A stretch of DNA of 64,000 nt from Ignavibacteria bacterium RIFOXYB12_FULL_35_14 (GCA_001803045.1 MHAR01000008.1:54877-118876); one strand, 5' to 3'; positions 54,117 through 64,000 are shown, counted from the stretch's first letter. The notes: a model not told the origin generated them from the sequence alone. Made by a program: numbers and translations.

Positions 54117-55121
54117 TTACACAAGATAAGAATTGTTCGATACTTCAAGTCTTGGGTCAACAATCAAGACTTTCAGAGATATATTGGACTTAATTGCGGA
54201 TAAGACTGGCTCCGAAAGATGTATATCATTAAATCCAAAACCAATAATTAGAAGAGAAGAATTTGGTTCTCTTAGGCTTGATTGAAAACGGGCCATCATT
54301 TCTAAGAATGGTTGATCATAGGAAAGTTCATATTTTGTATCACGAGGATATATTATTAGAGGCTTTGAGGGATTTTTTGTCTTAATGATTGTAGAACCGT
54401 TTTGTTCCCAATCCATTGAGCCATGCACCTTGTATAGATGAAATAAATTCGAAATTAATTCAAGATTGTCTGTTGATTTTTCTCTTTTTACCAGATCGTA
54501 ATTGAAATAACCACCGTCAAACTCTCTTGGTTCTGTATTTGAGAATCCGTCGATAATTGTTACTTTGTTTCTTCTGGCAGCCTCTTCAAACAACAAATCA
54601 TAATTTGTTGTAAATAATTTTAATCTCGGCTTGTTTACAGATCGCCGCGCAATTTTTCTCAGGAAAGATTCATGGTAATCTAAATTGAGAGTATTGGTAA
54701 CGAAATTGCATTTGTCAACGATGGTCTTTTCTGTATCTTCAATAAATTTTTTTACGTCTTTGTCAGTCGAATATTTTTCCGCGGCTTGGCATCTGGATAG
54801 TAACATCTCGATGTTGTCTCCAGTTGCAGCGGTTTGGTACTTAACTTTCCCAATGATCAATTTGAGATGAACATCAGTGACTTTCCCCTTTACGGCATCC
54901 CATAAATCGCTCATTGAAGGAGCGGCTTTAGGAGTCTTCTTATTTATACTGAGCGAGCTTCCTAAACCTGTAAATACGATCAAATTATTTGCCATTAAAA
55001 CATCGACGAGATGCTGACGAAATTCGGTTTCAAGCTTTTTTTGTTCATCTGATTGAACTGCTCCGGAAGCAGCAGATGTATCGATCCATTTTTTATTTGA
55101 AGCTGCTGTTAATATTTTCAT
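54117..55121 (-). CDS. sir2: SIR2-family NADase of a SIR2-HerA pair, shortened by in-frame stop
   Basis: A 334-residue SIR2 protein as read to its first stop. The NAD-binding and catalytic motifs are present: FTGLGSS (50-56), TTNYD (171-175) with the key Asn173, HGSMD with catalytic His233, and GFGFND (294-299). In defence systems such proteins cleave NAD+ when triggered. A GAGGAC ribosome site precedes the ATG. The frame continues for 48 more codons after TAA 54117-54119 to an ATGA overlap with herA. The catalytic core survives, so the shortened protein may be partly active, inactive, or unable to assemble with HerA. Confidence 0.85.
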   Translation of the reverse strand: MKILTAASNKKWIDTSAASGAVQSDEQKKLETEFRQHLVDVLMANNLIVFTGLGSSLSINKKTPKAAPSMSDLWDAVKGKVTDVHLKLIIGKVKYQTAATGDNIEMLLSRCQAAEKYSTDKDVKKFIEDTEKTIVDKCNFVTNTLNLDYHESFLRKIARRSVNKPRLKLFTTNYDLLFEEAARRNKVTIIDGFSNTEPREFDGGYFNYDLVKREKSTDNLELISNLFHLYKVHGSMDWEQNGSTIIKTKNPSKPLIIYPRDTKYELSYDQPFLEMMARFQSSLREPNSSLLIIGFGFNDIHLSEPVLSAIKSNISLKVLIVDPRLEVSNNSYLV

Positions 55122-55186
55122 AGTGTCCTCAATAGGTTTGATTAGTGCGGGATCAATACAATAATTTAATTAAATATGTGTTAAAC

Positions 55187-55330
55187 TTACAAAATGTGCC
55201 TTCTATAAACCACAGACAGTTTAAATAGCGGTCTGTATCGAGGCTTATAAAATCTGGTGTTTTTAACGTCGTGCGATTTGCCACCTATCAACAACTTATT
55301 TTCTTTCGCGGCAAAAACGATGGAATGATC
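55187..55330 (-). other. Short open stretch, possible gene remnant upstream of sir2
   Basis: In the 272-base gap between the two SIR2 genes, a - strand frame without start codon reads IVFAAKENKLLIGGKSHDVK followed by NTRFYKP, and stops at 55187-55189. The wording faintly recalls the first strands of a Nudix hydrolase, but no Nudix box is present. I consider it a possible relic only. Nothing else is visible in the gap. Confidence 0.2.
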
Positions 55331-55393
55331 TCAATGATACTCTTCAAAAAAGTGAACGTCGTGGTTGCATTTAGTATGTGAAATTGCATTGAA

Positions 55394-56914
55394 TTAGGTT
55401 CCTGCTGTTAAATCGCGTTTCTGGGCAATCTTGCGGACCTCATTTTTTATTCTTGTTGCATATGATTTTTCTCCTGCTGCATATAGTGCATTTAGTGAAG
55501 ATAGTAGCAGTCCTTGAACTACAAATGCAACGTCCTTTGGTTCTGTTGCAAAAAGAGTCAGAAGGCGGACAATATCATTTGCTTCGACCAATTTTCCTTT
55601 TCTACGGGTGTCGTTCAAGTGTCTCATTATAGCGTCTATTTGCGTTTTAATCGAGCCGTAATAATGATGGGATTGCTTGATCTGAGCTGCGCGCCAAGTA
55701 TTATCATACACTACTGTTCGAAGATACTTCTTGTGAGCAGAAGGTAAGCCTTTCAATGCTAGAGCAAAGGAAAGTGGTTCAATTATTCCTGAAAGTGTGC
55801 TGTCTTCCTGAGCAAGTGCTTTGTTACAGATTTGGTTGAGTTTCGTAAGTAGATGTCGGTTTGCTTCCCAGTGTTCACTAATCGTGTTGAGAACGGTTGC
55901 AAATAAGCCACACGAGCGTGCATCTTTAAGGTTATTTTCTATAATGAACTCGGCACTCATATTGAGCAGGAGCCTCTTATTACTACTTTTATTAGTATAG
56001 AGAGTCCTCATCAATGAGGTCGTATTGTACTCAAAAGATTGCAATGCTACGATATCATAAAGTGAATCAATGGAAGTTACTTTAGGAATAAGGATTAGTC
56101 TACTGCTGGGATCGCACTGAGCTGTAAGATCTATAAACGCTTCTTTGAAGGCTCTATATTCTTTGTATTCAATCGTTGTCGAACCTGCATGAACTTTTGG
56201 AACATCACGATAGTACTTATCCTTATCTGCTTGTTTTGTAAGAATGATTCGCAATTGCGAATGTGGTCCTGCAAGGTTTGATGCAAATGTGAATACTTCA
56301 TTAATGTGTTCGTCTGGGAAGCTATAGCCAAGAATGATTAAGTAATGTATGGACAGAATAACAGCCAGCAAGGATTTGTATTCTTCAAATTTTTTCTGTG
56401 CAGCAACTTTATCTTGGTGAGTGATTACGAGTGGTTTTCTGTCTACACTTCCATGTAGATACAACACAAAGGGTTCATTATTCTTAAGGGCAGCTAAGAA
56501 ATCGCCCCGTTGTTCTGGCCAGTGAATCTGCTTAAAACCAGTTATCTTTGATAGCAAGGTATCCCAGTTTGTTGTAATAATTCCACTTAGGCCCATCTTG
56601 GCTATAAGTGCCATCCACTCTGCAAGGTTCAATTTTTTTGATATCTTTTCTTGAAACCGGTTTAATAAGATGATGATTCGATTCTCCAGTGATTCTCGTC
56701 CGATTATGCCTTGCAGGTACTCTGCTGCGTCATACTCATGTCCAGGTAATTCTAACAATTCGAGAAGATGTGCTTTCTCCGGACTGTTTGTGCATTCCTC
56801 AACGACCGTCTTGAGGAGTATAGTCCATGAGGGCATTCCCATTGAGATCGATAGACCTGAACCGACGAATAGAAGTCTTTTCGCAATCGGCAAGTGTAAT
56901 TGTGTTGGTGTCAT
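55394..56914 (-). CDS. Stand-alone SIR2-domain protein with unknown C-terminal domain
   Basis: A 506-residue protein. Residues 10-280 form a SIR2 domain: FVGSGLSISMGMPSW (16-30), ITTNWDTLL with Asn116, LHGSVDRKPLVIT with His154, and ILGYSFPDEHI (194-204). The remaining 220 residues are helical and not recognised; they contain NMSAEFIIENNLKDARSCGL and LIEPLSFALALKGLPSAH-like helices. Large SIR2 proteins of this plan are known antiphage NADases in which the C-terminal part senses the phage. It lies next to the SIR2-HerA pair on the same strand but 272 bases away, so it is probably a separate system in the same defence cluster. Confidence 0.82.
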   Translation of the reverse strand: MTPTQLHLPIAKRLLFVGSGLSISMGMPSWTILLKTVVEECTNSPEKAHLLELLELPGHEYDAAEYLQGIIGRESLENRIIILLNRFQEKISKKLNLAEWMALIAKMGLSGIITTNWDTLLSKITGFKQIHWPEQRGDFLAALKNNEPFVLYLHGSVDRKPLVITHQDKVAAQKKFEEYKSLLAVILSIHYLIILGYSFPDEHINEVFTFASNLAGPHSQLRIILTKQADKDKYYRDVPKVHAGSTTIEYKEYRAFKEAFIDLTAQCDPSSRLILIPKVTSIDSLYDIVALQSFEYNTTSLMRTLYTNKSSNKRLLLNMSAEFIIENNLKDARSCGLFATVLNTISEHWEANRHLLTKLNQICNKALAQEDSTLSGIIEPLSFALALKGLPSAHKKYLRTVVYDNTWRAAQIKQSHHYYGSIKTQIDAIMRHLNDTRRKGKLVEANDIVRLLTLFATEPKDVAFVVQGLLLSSLNALYAAGEKSYATRIKNEVRKIAQKRDLTAGT

Positions 56915-57219
56915 AATAACGAGAAAATCTTAATGCTAATTCGCATAATTAGTGTAATTCCGTATATGTGCATATATCATGTCTAAATTGGGTGGATATA
57001 CGCCATAATTTATAAAGTAAAAAATCCATCTATTCTCTTTTGTCATGAATGCGCCATCGAGCGAGTTTAATATTTACACTTTCGGCATGTTACTCACAGT
57101 TAAATTATTTAATTATGTAAGGCATTTAGTCAGTTGGCAGCAATAGTAAGCAATCCCTTTTATCTGCTCATAAAAAATTATGTAATCTTGCTGAGAAGGT
57201 CAAGCGGAGAGTAAGATAA

Positions 57220-57463
57220 AGACCTATCGGTCTCATATTTACCCAAAATAAAATATTTATATTTCGTCCCGATGGGACTTTTTAATACGGAGAAAAAAAT
57301 GTTCTACGCCAAAGGCATGGCCATGCCACAAATATTTTGTCCCAATCGGGACATAAGGCAGCTATTCACATTGTTTATTGTATAAGTCCTTTTAAGGACG
57401 GAATATTTATAGAAAATAGGAATCAATAATGATTTCAAGTCCCGCCGGCCTGCTGCAGGCAGG
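57220..57463. repeat. Cluster of short perfect palindromes in a gene-free gap
   Basis: The 762-base gap 56915-57676 has no convincing gene; a 102-codon - strand frame (57304-57612) runs through the palindromes and has no domain. Palindromes are AGACC-TATC-GGTCT (57220-57233), GTCCC-GAT-GGGAC (57266-57278), GGCATGGCCATGCC (57314-57327), GTCCC-AATC-GGGAC (57339-57352), GTCCTTTTAAGGAC (57386-57399) and a near-palindrome CCTGCTGCAGGCAGG (57449-57463). Such tandem palindromes resemble dispersed non-coding repeats of this bacterial group. The first 300 bases of the gap show nothing recognisable. Confidence 0.65.
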
Positions 57464-57614
57464 TATGGGCCGAAATATGACGATAGCTTTGAACAAATTC
57501 TAAAAGTATTCAAAGCATATTTCTTTTTATTAAGATTAGTATCACCTTCCGAATCTTTATTCCTTGCACTCATGTAGTACGATTGCCTGCCACTATACAA
57601 TGTGTCTGCCACAA

Positions 57615-57649
57615 GTGGGCAGGCGTCATCTTAATCTTTATCTTTATCC
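57615..57649. repeat. Short dispersed repeat, copy 1 (GTGGGCAGGC...)
   Basis: GTGGGCAGGCGTCATCTT followed by ATCTT-type short tandem repeats. It recurs at 59326-59360, on the other side of the tyrosine phenol-lyase gene, in the same orientation. Confidence 0.6.
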
Positions 57650-57676
57650 TAATTAATGAGATAATCGTACCCTAAT

Positions 57677-59134
<1,458 letters not shown>

Positions 59135-59325
59135 TTAGTGATTTATTAAAAGTTGAGTTTTTTTCTTTGAGTGATTTCTATTAAGAGACAAAATTGAAGC
59201 TTAAGCACAGTCTAAGTCGTTTCCCCAAAATGATTTGAATCACAAATTTTCATTATTCTGGATTCATTTTACTCAGTTGCTGGCCTAACAATTCAAATCT
59301 TCATCCCTGGCACGCGAATGATACT

Positions 59326-59360
59326 GTGGGCAGGCTTCATCTTCATCTTAATCTTAATCT
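59326..59360. repeat. Short dispersed repeat, copy 2 (GTGGGCAGGC...)
   Basis: GTGGGCAGGCTTCATCTT followed by ATCTT-type repeats, matching 57615-57649. It lies in the 415-base gap 59063-59477, in which I see nothing else apart from AT-rich sequence. Confidence 0.6.
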
Positions 59361-59477
59361 GAGTTTATAATAAGCGTCGAGCCGAGCAAATCTTTGCATA
59401 GAATTGAAGTCTCAAGCTGGTGCTTTCTAAGCATAGAAAATTAATCAATACCAAATGGAAACAAAGGTCGAGCTTAG

Positions 59478-60950
59478 CTATTCATTTTCAATTTTTCTTA
59501 TCATATCATTTGTGTACTTATTCTTAGAATTAAGGTTAAATGCATGTCTAAAATTTCTTAAAGCTAAACCTTTATTTCCATCTTTGTAATAAGCATCAGC
59601 TAAGCCGACATAATATTTAGAAAAATTATCTTTTTTTGAAATTAGATGTTTGAAATAATAAATTGCATCAGAATAATTATCTGTAGCGATTAAATCGTAA
59701 CCGAATAAAACTATTTCATCGTCATCATGTTTGAATGTATTAGAAGAATCGCGAATAAGCTGCTCTAACTTAACAATTGAAGAATCAATTGAATTTTCGA
59801 AATAGATACCTAGCAATCTATCGGCTAGAGATTTCTTTGGATTTTCATAGCTGTTATCTAGAAAAATTGAGATGAATGATCTTGCGGGATTTTCTTGGTT
59901 CCTATCGACAATATTTGTCACATAAACTGCAGCCAATGATTTTTCAGGATAAATTAAAAGTTCGGAAGTAAATCCATTCCATCCTCCAGTATGGCCAAAA
60001 TACTTTCTTCCTTTTTGATCGGTGCCATAGCTAAAACCCAGGCCATAATACACTGTATCTTTATTTTTTATAATCGTGGGAGTTAAAATTGTATCAAGTG
60101 TTGATGGCTTAATCAACTTAAATGAGATAAGCTTTTGCGCAAACTTTAGTAAGTCTTCAGGAGTTGAGATCATACCACCACCCGCAAATTTAATGCTTAA
60201 ATCAGCCAATGCAGCGTTTTCAAATTTTCTAAAACTATTTTTAATGTAACCCCGCGCTTTGTTAAAAATTATTTTGGGCTGATATTCTAAATATGTTGAT
60301 GTCATCTCAGCCGGTTGAAAAATATTTTTGTTTAAATATTCTTCGAAGCTGATTCCGGAAACATTTTCAATAATGCCGGCAAGCAAATTATAACTCAATG
60401 TTGTGTATTGGCGTTTTGTTCCTGGTTCAAATTGCAGCGAATCATCCATTACAGTACGAATAGCATCTTTTATAGATTTAAAAGAATCAGTGCTATTGAA
60501 TTCTCCGTATCGATAATTTCTAATTCCCGAAGTATGATTAAGAAGTTGACGAATTGTAAATTTCCATTTCTTTTTTGGAAAGTAGGGCAGATATGTTCTA
60601 GCATCTTCATCCAAGTTTATTCTATTCTGCTCGACAAGCTGCATTATTGCAACTGATGTAATAGCTTTAGAGATTGAGGCGATTCTGTAAACAGTATTAG
60701 TTTTAGCAAGGACATTATTTTCGATATCTGCTAAACCAGCGGCTCCAAGCCAGAAAATATTTCCATTTATGCTCACTCCACCGGAAATGGATGGAATATC
60801 TTTATTAGTTCTATATTCATTCAGAAATTTGTTTAAGTCATTCTTAAGGTTTTGTGAGTATAAAGTTTGCCAAGCATTGAGGCTCAAAAAAGCTGTGAAA
60901 AGAAAGGTGATTCTTGAGATTGTCTTTTCGAATAAGAATGGTTTTATCAT
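59478..60950 (-). CDS. Exported beta-lactamase-fold serine hydrolase with C-terminal TPR-like region
   Basis: A 490-residue protein of the class C beta-lactamase/esterase-like family (Pfam Beta-lactamase). A signal peptide (ITFLFTAFLSLNAWQTLYSQ) directs export. The catalytic motifs are SxxK in IASISKAIT near residue 95, YxN in TTLSYNLLAG near 165, and HTGG near 320. Residues 390-490 look like TPR helices (SDAIYYFKHLISKKDNFSKY, GNKGLALRNFRHAFNLN). The substrate is unknown: peptidase, esterase and lactamase activities all occur in this family. A terminator at 60995-61024 separates it from clpP. Confidence 0.83.
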   Translation of the reverse strand: MIKPFLFEKTISRITFLFTAFLSLNAWQTLYSQNLKNDLNKFLNEYRTNKDIPSISGGVSINGNIFWLGAAGLADIENNVLAKTNTVYRIASISKAITSVAIMQLVEQNRINLDEDARTYLPYFPKKKWKFTIRQLLNHTSGIRNYRYGEFNSTDSFKSIKDAIRTVMDDSLQFEPGTKRQYTTLSYNLLAGIIENVSGISFEEYLNKNIFQPAEMTSTYLEYQPKIIFNKARGYIKNSFRKFENAALADLSIKFAGGGMISTPEDLLKFAQKLISFKLIKPSTLDTILTPTIIKNKDTVYYGLGFSYGTDQKGRKYFGHTGGWNGFTSELLIYPEKSLAAVYVTNIVDRNQENPARSFISIFLDNSYENPKKSLADRLLGIYFENSIDSSIVKLEQLIRDSSNTFKHDDDEIVLFGYDLIATDNYSDAIYYFKHLISKKDNFSKYYVGLADAYYKDGNKGLALRNFRHAFNLNSKNKYTNDMIRKIENE

Positions 60951-60994
60951 GTTAAGCTTGAATAAAGTGAATGGAGCGGGAAAATTAAATTAAA

Positions 60995-61024
60995 GGAAGG
61001 AAGACCAATTAAAGTCTTCCTTCC
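60995..61024 (-). terminator. Intrinsic terminator of the tig-clpP transcript
   Basis: On the - strand GGAAGGAAGAC pairs perfectly with GTCTTCCTTCC around an 8-base loop and is followed by TTTAATTTAATTTT. It lies 10 bases after the clpP stop codon. Confidence 0.85.
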
Positions 61025-61033
61025 GGTACATAA

Positions 61034-61663
61034 TTAGCTTTTATCTAAGCTTGCTCGTTTTACAAAAATATTATCTACTAAATTATATTCCTTTGCTTCC
61101 TCAGCCGTGAGAAAATAATCGCGATCACAATCTTTTGTAAGCTGTCCAATTGTTTTTCCAGTGTGTTCAGCTAAAATATTGTACAGCGTATCGCGGGTTT
61201 TTACCATTTCCTTAGCATGGATTTCGATATCAGAAGTCTGCCCTTGCAACCCGCCAACCCAAGGTTGATGAATCAATATTTTTGCATTAGGTAATGAATT
61301 TCGCTTTCCTTTTGCACCGCCAGCTAATAGTACTGCGCCCATACTTGCTGCCATTCCCACACAAATTGTAGCAACCGCGGGCTTTATATATTTCATGGTA
61401 TCATAAATAGCGAGGCCTGCGGTTACACTTCCACCGGGAGAATTGATATACAGAAATATATCTTTATCAGGATCTTCCGCCTCTAAGAAAATTAATTGGG
61501 CAACTGTTAAGCTCGCCACATGATCATCTATTGCGGTTCCAAGAAAGATAATTCTCTCACGCAAAAGCCGTGAGTAGATGTCCATTCCTCTTTCGCCTCG
61601 GCCTGTCTGCTCAATTACGTAAGGTACTAACTGATTAAATATTTCAAATTTTGTTTTTGTCAT
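61034..61663 (-). CDS. clpP: ATP-dependent Clp protease proteolytic subunit
   Basis: ClpP forms the tetradecameric chamber of the Clp protease. The 209-residue protein has the full catalytic triad: Ser in [14 protein letters not shown], His in [10 protein letters not shown] and Asp in [40 protein letters not shown] is typical. It follows tig with a 19-base gap. The usual third gene clpX is absent; a terminator follows at once, so the ATPase partner must be encoded elsewhere. Confidence 0.96.
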   Translation of the reverse strand: MTKTKFEIFNQLVPYVIEQTGRGERGMDIYSRLLRERIIFLGTAIDDHVASLTVAQLIFLEAEDPDKDIFLYINSPGGSVTAGLAIYDTMKYIKPAVATICVGMAASMGAVLLAGGAKGKRNSLPNAKILIHQPWVGGLQGQTSDIEIHAKEMVKTRDTLYNILAEHTGKTIGQLTKDCDRDYFLTAEEAKEYNLVDNIFVKRASLDKS

Positions 61664-61682
61664 TTATATTCCTTTTAGGTTA

Positions 61683-62978
61683 TTATGAAAGATTTTCTGG
61701 TGCAACTTTTACAATGTTATTTTTTTCTTTTAAGAAATCGAAAAGCTTTTTGTCTACTAATTTGTCCGTCACGTTTGACGATTTGTAATAATTGATAAGT
61801 TTATCAATAGCTAAACCTGTTTTTTCCGCATCTTTTGCGGCAAGATCATTAAGCTCCTCTTCTGAGAATTTTAGATTTTCCTTTTTCTGAATTAAATTTT
61901 TCAAAAGATACCACTTAACTTCAAATTCGGCAGATGGTAAAAGTCTTTCCTTGAGAATATTTTTATCCGTATTCTTCATTCCCATTCGCTTACCATTCTC
62001 TTCTTCCTGTTTAATAAGTTCTTGAAGAACATTTTGAACTAATGAAGAGGGAGGTTTAAATTCATTATTGCTGACAATTGAACTCATCAATTTTCTATGA
62101 ATAAATTCTTCTGTTCGCTGATTATAATAATTAGTAAAGTCTTTTCTAATTTCTTCTTTAAATTCTTGGGGAGAAGTTACTTTATCTTTAGAAATTTTTT
62201 TAACTAGTTCCTCATTAAGTTCAGGCAGCACTATTTTCTTTATATCTTTAAGCTCTGCTTTGTAAAGAAATGATTCGGAAACTTTTTCATCAGAACCTTC
62301 TCCATTTTTATTTATACGTTCATCATTAAACGCAAATGTAAAGCTCTCACCAACTTTTTTACCTTTTGCATTGTCTCTGATTTCCGGTTGAATCCGGTAA
62401 TTAGATAGATCGATGTCCAATGTTTCCGGTTTACTTCCTGCGAAAGGTTCGCCGTTCTCTGTAATTCTTTGCAGATCGACTTTGATGATGAAGAATTCGC
62501 CATCGCCAACAACATCAACATCCTCAGTTGTGCTGTTGGATTTTAGAATATGCTCCAGCTCATGCTCAACTTCATGCTCGGACACAACATAGTCGGGTAT
62601 TTTTATTTCCAAATCGGTATAGTCTTTGGGATCAATGATCGGAATTATTTCAAACTTCACTTTAAAGTTTAAATCTTTTCCCGGATTGAATTGAATATCA
62701 GTAAGAACAGGAGTTCCGATTGGTTTTAGTTCGTTATCTTTAGCAACTTTCCAAAATTGCTGTGTTGCTACTTTCTCTGATGCTTCATATTCCAAAGCAT
62801 CACCAAATCTGCTTTTCAAAATATTAGCCGGAACTTTTCCCTTTCTAAATCCCGGTAATTGAATTTTTTTTGCTTCTTTTTTTACTTCAGCATCTAACTC
62901 AGATTTAATCTCTTCATAAGAAAGTTCAATGCCAATTTCCTGTTCAGATTGGCTTAAATCATTAATAGTAAACTTCAA
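61683..62978 (-). CDS. tig: Trigger factor
   Basis: A 431-residue ribosome-associated chaperone that shields emerging nascent chains. The ribosome-binding signature is present near residue 44 (LPGFRKGKVPANILKSRFG, matching GFRxGxxP). A middle PPIase-like domain (about 150-240) is poorly conserved, as often in Bacteroidota, and the C-terminal helical domain completes the family length. It is followed by clpP in the same direction, a widespread arrangement, and is preceded by a tRNA-Leu gene 39 bases upstream on the same strand. Confidence 0.92.
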   Translation of the reverse strand: MKFTINDLSQSEQEIGIELSYEEIKSELDAEVKKEAKKIQLPGFRKGKVPANILKSRFGDALEYEASEKVATQQFWKVAKDNELKPIGTPVLTDIQFNPGKDLNFKVKFEIIPIIDPKDYTDLEIKIPDYVVSEHEVEHELEHILKSNSTTEDVDVVGDGEFFIIKVDLQRITENGEPFAGSKPETLDIDLSNYRIQPEIRDNAKGKKVGESFTFAFNDERINKNGEGSDEKVSESFLYKAELKDIKKIVLPELNEELVKKISKDKVTSPQEFKEEIRKDFTNYYNQRTEEFIHRKLMSSIVSNNEFKPPSSLVQNVLQELIKQEEENGKRMGMKNTDKNILKERLLPSAEFEVKWYLLKNLIQKKENLKFSEEELNDLAAKDAEKTGLAIDKLINYYKSSNVTDKLVDKKLFDFLKEKNNIVKVAPENLS

Positions 62979-63016
62979 AACTACCTCAATATTTGTAAAA
63001 TTATTAAGAAAAAATG

Positions 63017-63098
63017 TGCGAGAACGGGGACTCGAACCCCGACACCGTTAAGTACTAGATCCTAAGTCTAGCGCGTCTGCCAATTCCGCCATTCTCGC
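63017..63098 (-). tRNA. tRNA-Leu (anticodon UAG)
   Basis: Read on the - strand, GCGAGAA pairs with TTCTCGC as the acceptor stem, and the anticodon stem CTAGA/TCTAG encloses CTTAGGA with anticodon TAG, reading CUN leucine codons. The T arm is GGGG-TTCGAGT-CCCC and a long variable arm marks a class II tRNA. No CCA is encoded. It lies just upstream of tig and could share its transcript. Confidence 0.95.
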
Positions 63099-63314
63099 AA
63101 TACGGATTGTTTTAATAATTGAATAACAAATATAAATGCGATGATATTGTATCGCAAATATTTGAATTATGTATCTTTTAGATATTAATATAATCATGAA
63201 CATCAATTGGCACGAAATTGGCGATAATAAGAATTAAATGAGTTATAAGATTTAGTTTAAGCAATCTAAATGCAAGTTAGTAAAATATTTCGGCTCAAAT
63301 CAGTAGAATCCCGT

Positions 63315-64000
63315 ATGAATTACGCCTATTTGTCCATTTCCGAACACGGTAAAATAAGAGAGCAAAATGAGGATTCCGTTGGAATTTTTCATACAGATTT
63401 TGGGCTGCTCATAGTTATTTGCGATGGCTTGGGTGGAGGTTTATCTGGTGAATTTGCCTCTATGTTAAGCGTAGAAACAATTCACAAAAGTTTTGTTGAA
63501 TCTCATGAATTAGATTTGCTTAAACGTATCCGAAAGTCAATCGAAAAAGCAAATAAGTTTGTTTACGAAAAATCCAATGGCAACTTAAACTTTAAAGGAA
63601 TGGCAACTACATGTGAAGTATTGCTGCTTAACGGTGTTAGTGCCTTTTGGGGTCATATAGGTGATTCGAGAATTTATTTTCATAAAAACAAAAAGCTTAA
63701 CCAGCTTACAAAAGATCACTCACTAATTCAAAAATTGATTGATGAGGGAGAATTGGCAGTAAAGGATTTTAAAAATCATCCTAAAAAAAGTGTAATCACA
63801 AAAGCTATCGGTGATGATCAAATCCCCGAAATTGATACAAGTAAGATGCTTTTACCTAATCAATCTCAATTGAAATTTTTTGTTTGTACGGATGGGGTTA
63901 CTTGTGTAGTGAATGATAACGAATTGGAGATTCTGTTGGAGCATAAAGATTTAAGTGAAATTTCCAATAAACTTAAGAAGCTTATCAACAAACGCGGTGC
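63315..64000 (+). CDS. PP2C-family protein phosphatase, 3' end outside window
   Basis: An open frame from ATG 63315 runs to the window edge (228 codons). It matches bacterial PP2C (PrpC/Stp-like) Ser/Thr phosphatases: KIREQNEDSVGIF near residue 12, VICDGLGGGLSGEFAS near 37 with the metal-binding Asp, FWGHIGDSRIYFHK near 113, ITKAIGDD near 160, and FVCTDGVTCVVNDNEL near 190. The GGG after DGLG replaces the more common GGH. Such enzymes oppose Ser/Thr kinases; no kinase gene lies within the window, and one may follow. The end of the gene is missing. Confidence 0.9.
   Translation, partial: MNYAYLSISEHGKIREQNEDSVGIFHTDFGLLIVICDGLGGGLSGEFASMLSVETIHKSFVESHELDLLKRIRKSIEKANKFVYEKSNGNLNFKGMATTCEVLLLNGVSAFWGHIGDSRIYFHKNKKLNQLTKDHSLIQKLIDEGELAVKDFKNHPKKSVITKAIGDDQIPEIDTSKMLLPNQSQLKFFVCTDGVTCVVNDNELEILLEHKDLSEISNKLKKLINKRG

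Noticed and set aside
55187-55330. A Nudix hydrolase gene between the two SIR2 genes
   Set aside because: Only a 47-residue open stretch with faint resemblance, without a start codon or Nudix box.
57220-57463. CRISPR array
   Set aside because: The palindromes differ from one another and are irregularly spaced; there is no constant repeat-spacer pattern and no cas gene.
57304-57612. A 102-codon - strand frame in the gap before tpl
   Set aside because: It runs through several palindromes, has no domain and no ribosome site; it is better explained as repeat sequence.

Overview
The window looks like chromosomal DNA from a low-GC Gram-negative bacterium of the Bacteroidota/Chlorobiota/Ignavibacteriota group, most probably an Ignavibacteriota (Ignavibacterium/Melioribacter-like) member. 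The evidence is type IX secretion genes (porU, porV), several large exported proteins ending in the T9SS type A sorting domain with its YPNPF motif, an alternative complex III respiratory cluster, and start sites with little Shine-Dalgarno signal. The phylum is an inference from gene content; there is no rRNA gene here to settle it.

Bases 1-12600 hold a cell-envelope block: porU (its 5' end lies outside the window), porV, a T9SS cargo protein with a degenerate M6-protease domain, a protease/beta-propeller/beta-barrel fusion, and a small exported protein. Bases 12700-26300 are mostly housekeeping genes on the + strand: der, upp, a TPR protein, rel/spoT, ruvX, a stand-alone microcompartment shell-domain (BMC) protein fused to a SAP/Rho-N-like tail, a YbbR protein, tmk, a C-terminal processing protease and glcD/glcF. 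After glcF comes a scar region: a hicBA toxin-antitoxin pair whose toxin has an in-frame stop, a diverged fragment of the 3' end of glcF, and three copies of a 28-bp palindrome.

Bases 26600-41425 form one long respiratory cluster: pentaheme ActA, a small Tat-like protein, ActB, ActC, an ActD-ActE fusion, ActF, a cytochrome c, Sco, an A2-type aa3 oxidase (subunits in the order I, III, IV, II), heme O synthase and a membrane-bound cytochrome c. Together they would move electrons from quinol through cytochrome c to oxygen, possibly as a supercomplex. Bases 41441-48375 hold an M24 peptidase, another T9SS cargo protein and an alpha-glucan phosphorylase.

From 48400 onward almost everything is on the - strand. 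Two glycosyltransferases are followed by an accessory/defence region: a HEPN-MNT pair, a fragment duplicated from the neighbouring glycosyltransferase, a SIR2-HerA pair in which sir2 has an in-frame stop 48 codons before its natural ATGA junction with herA, and a second, larger SIR2 protein. A palindrome-rich gap, a tyrosine phenol-lyase and a serine hydrolase follow. The window ends with the clpP-tig-tRNA-Leu group and, on the + strand, a PP2C phosphatase cut by the window edge. The strongest unexplained signals are the orphan BMC-SAP fusion, the interrupted sir2, and the fact that both toxin-antitoxin-like modules sit between an intact gene and a diverged partial copy of that same gene.
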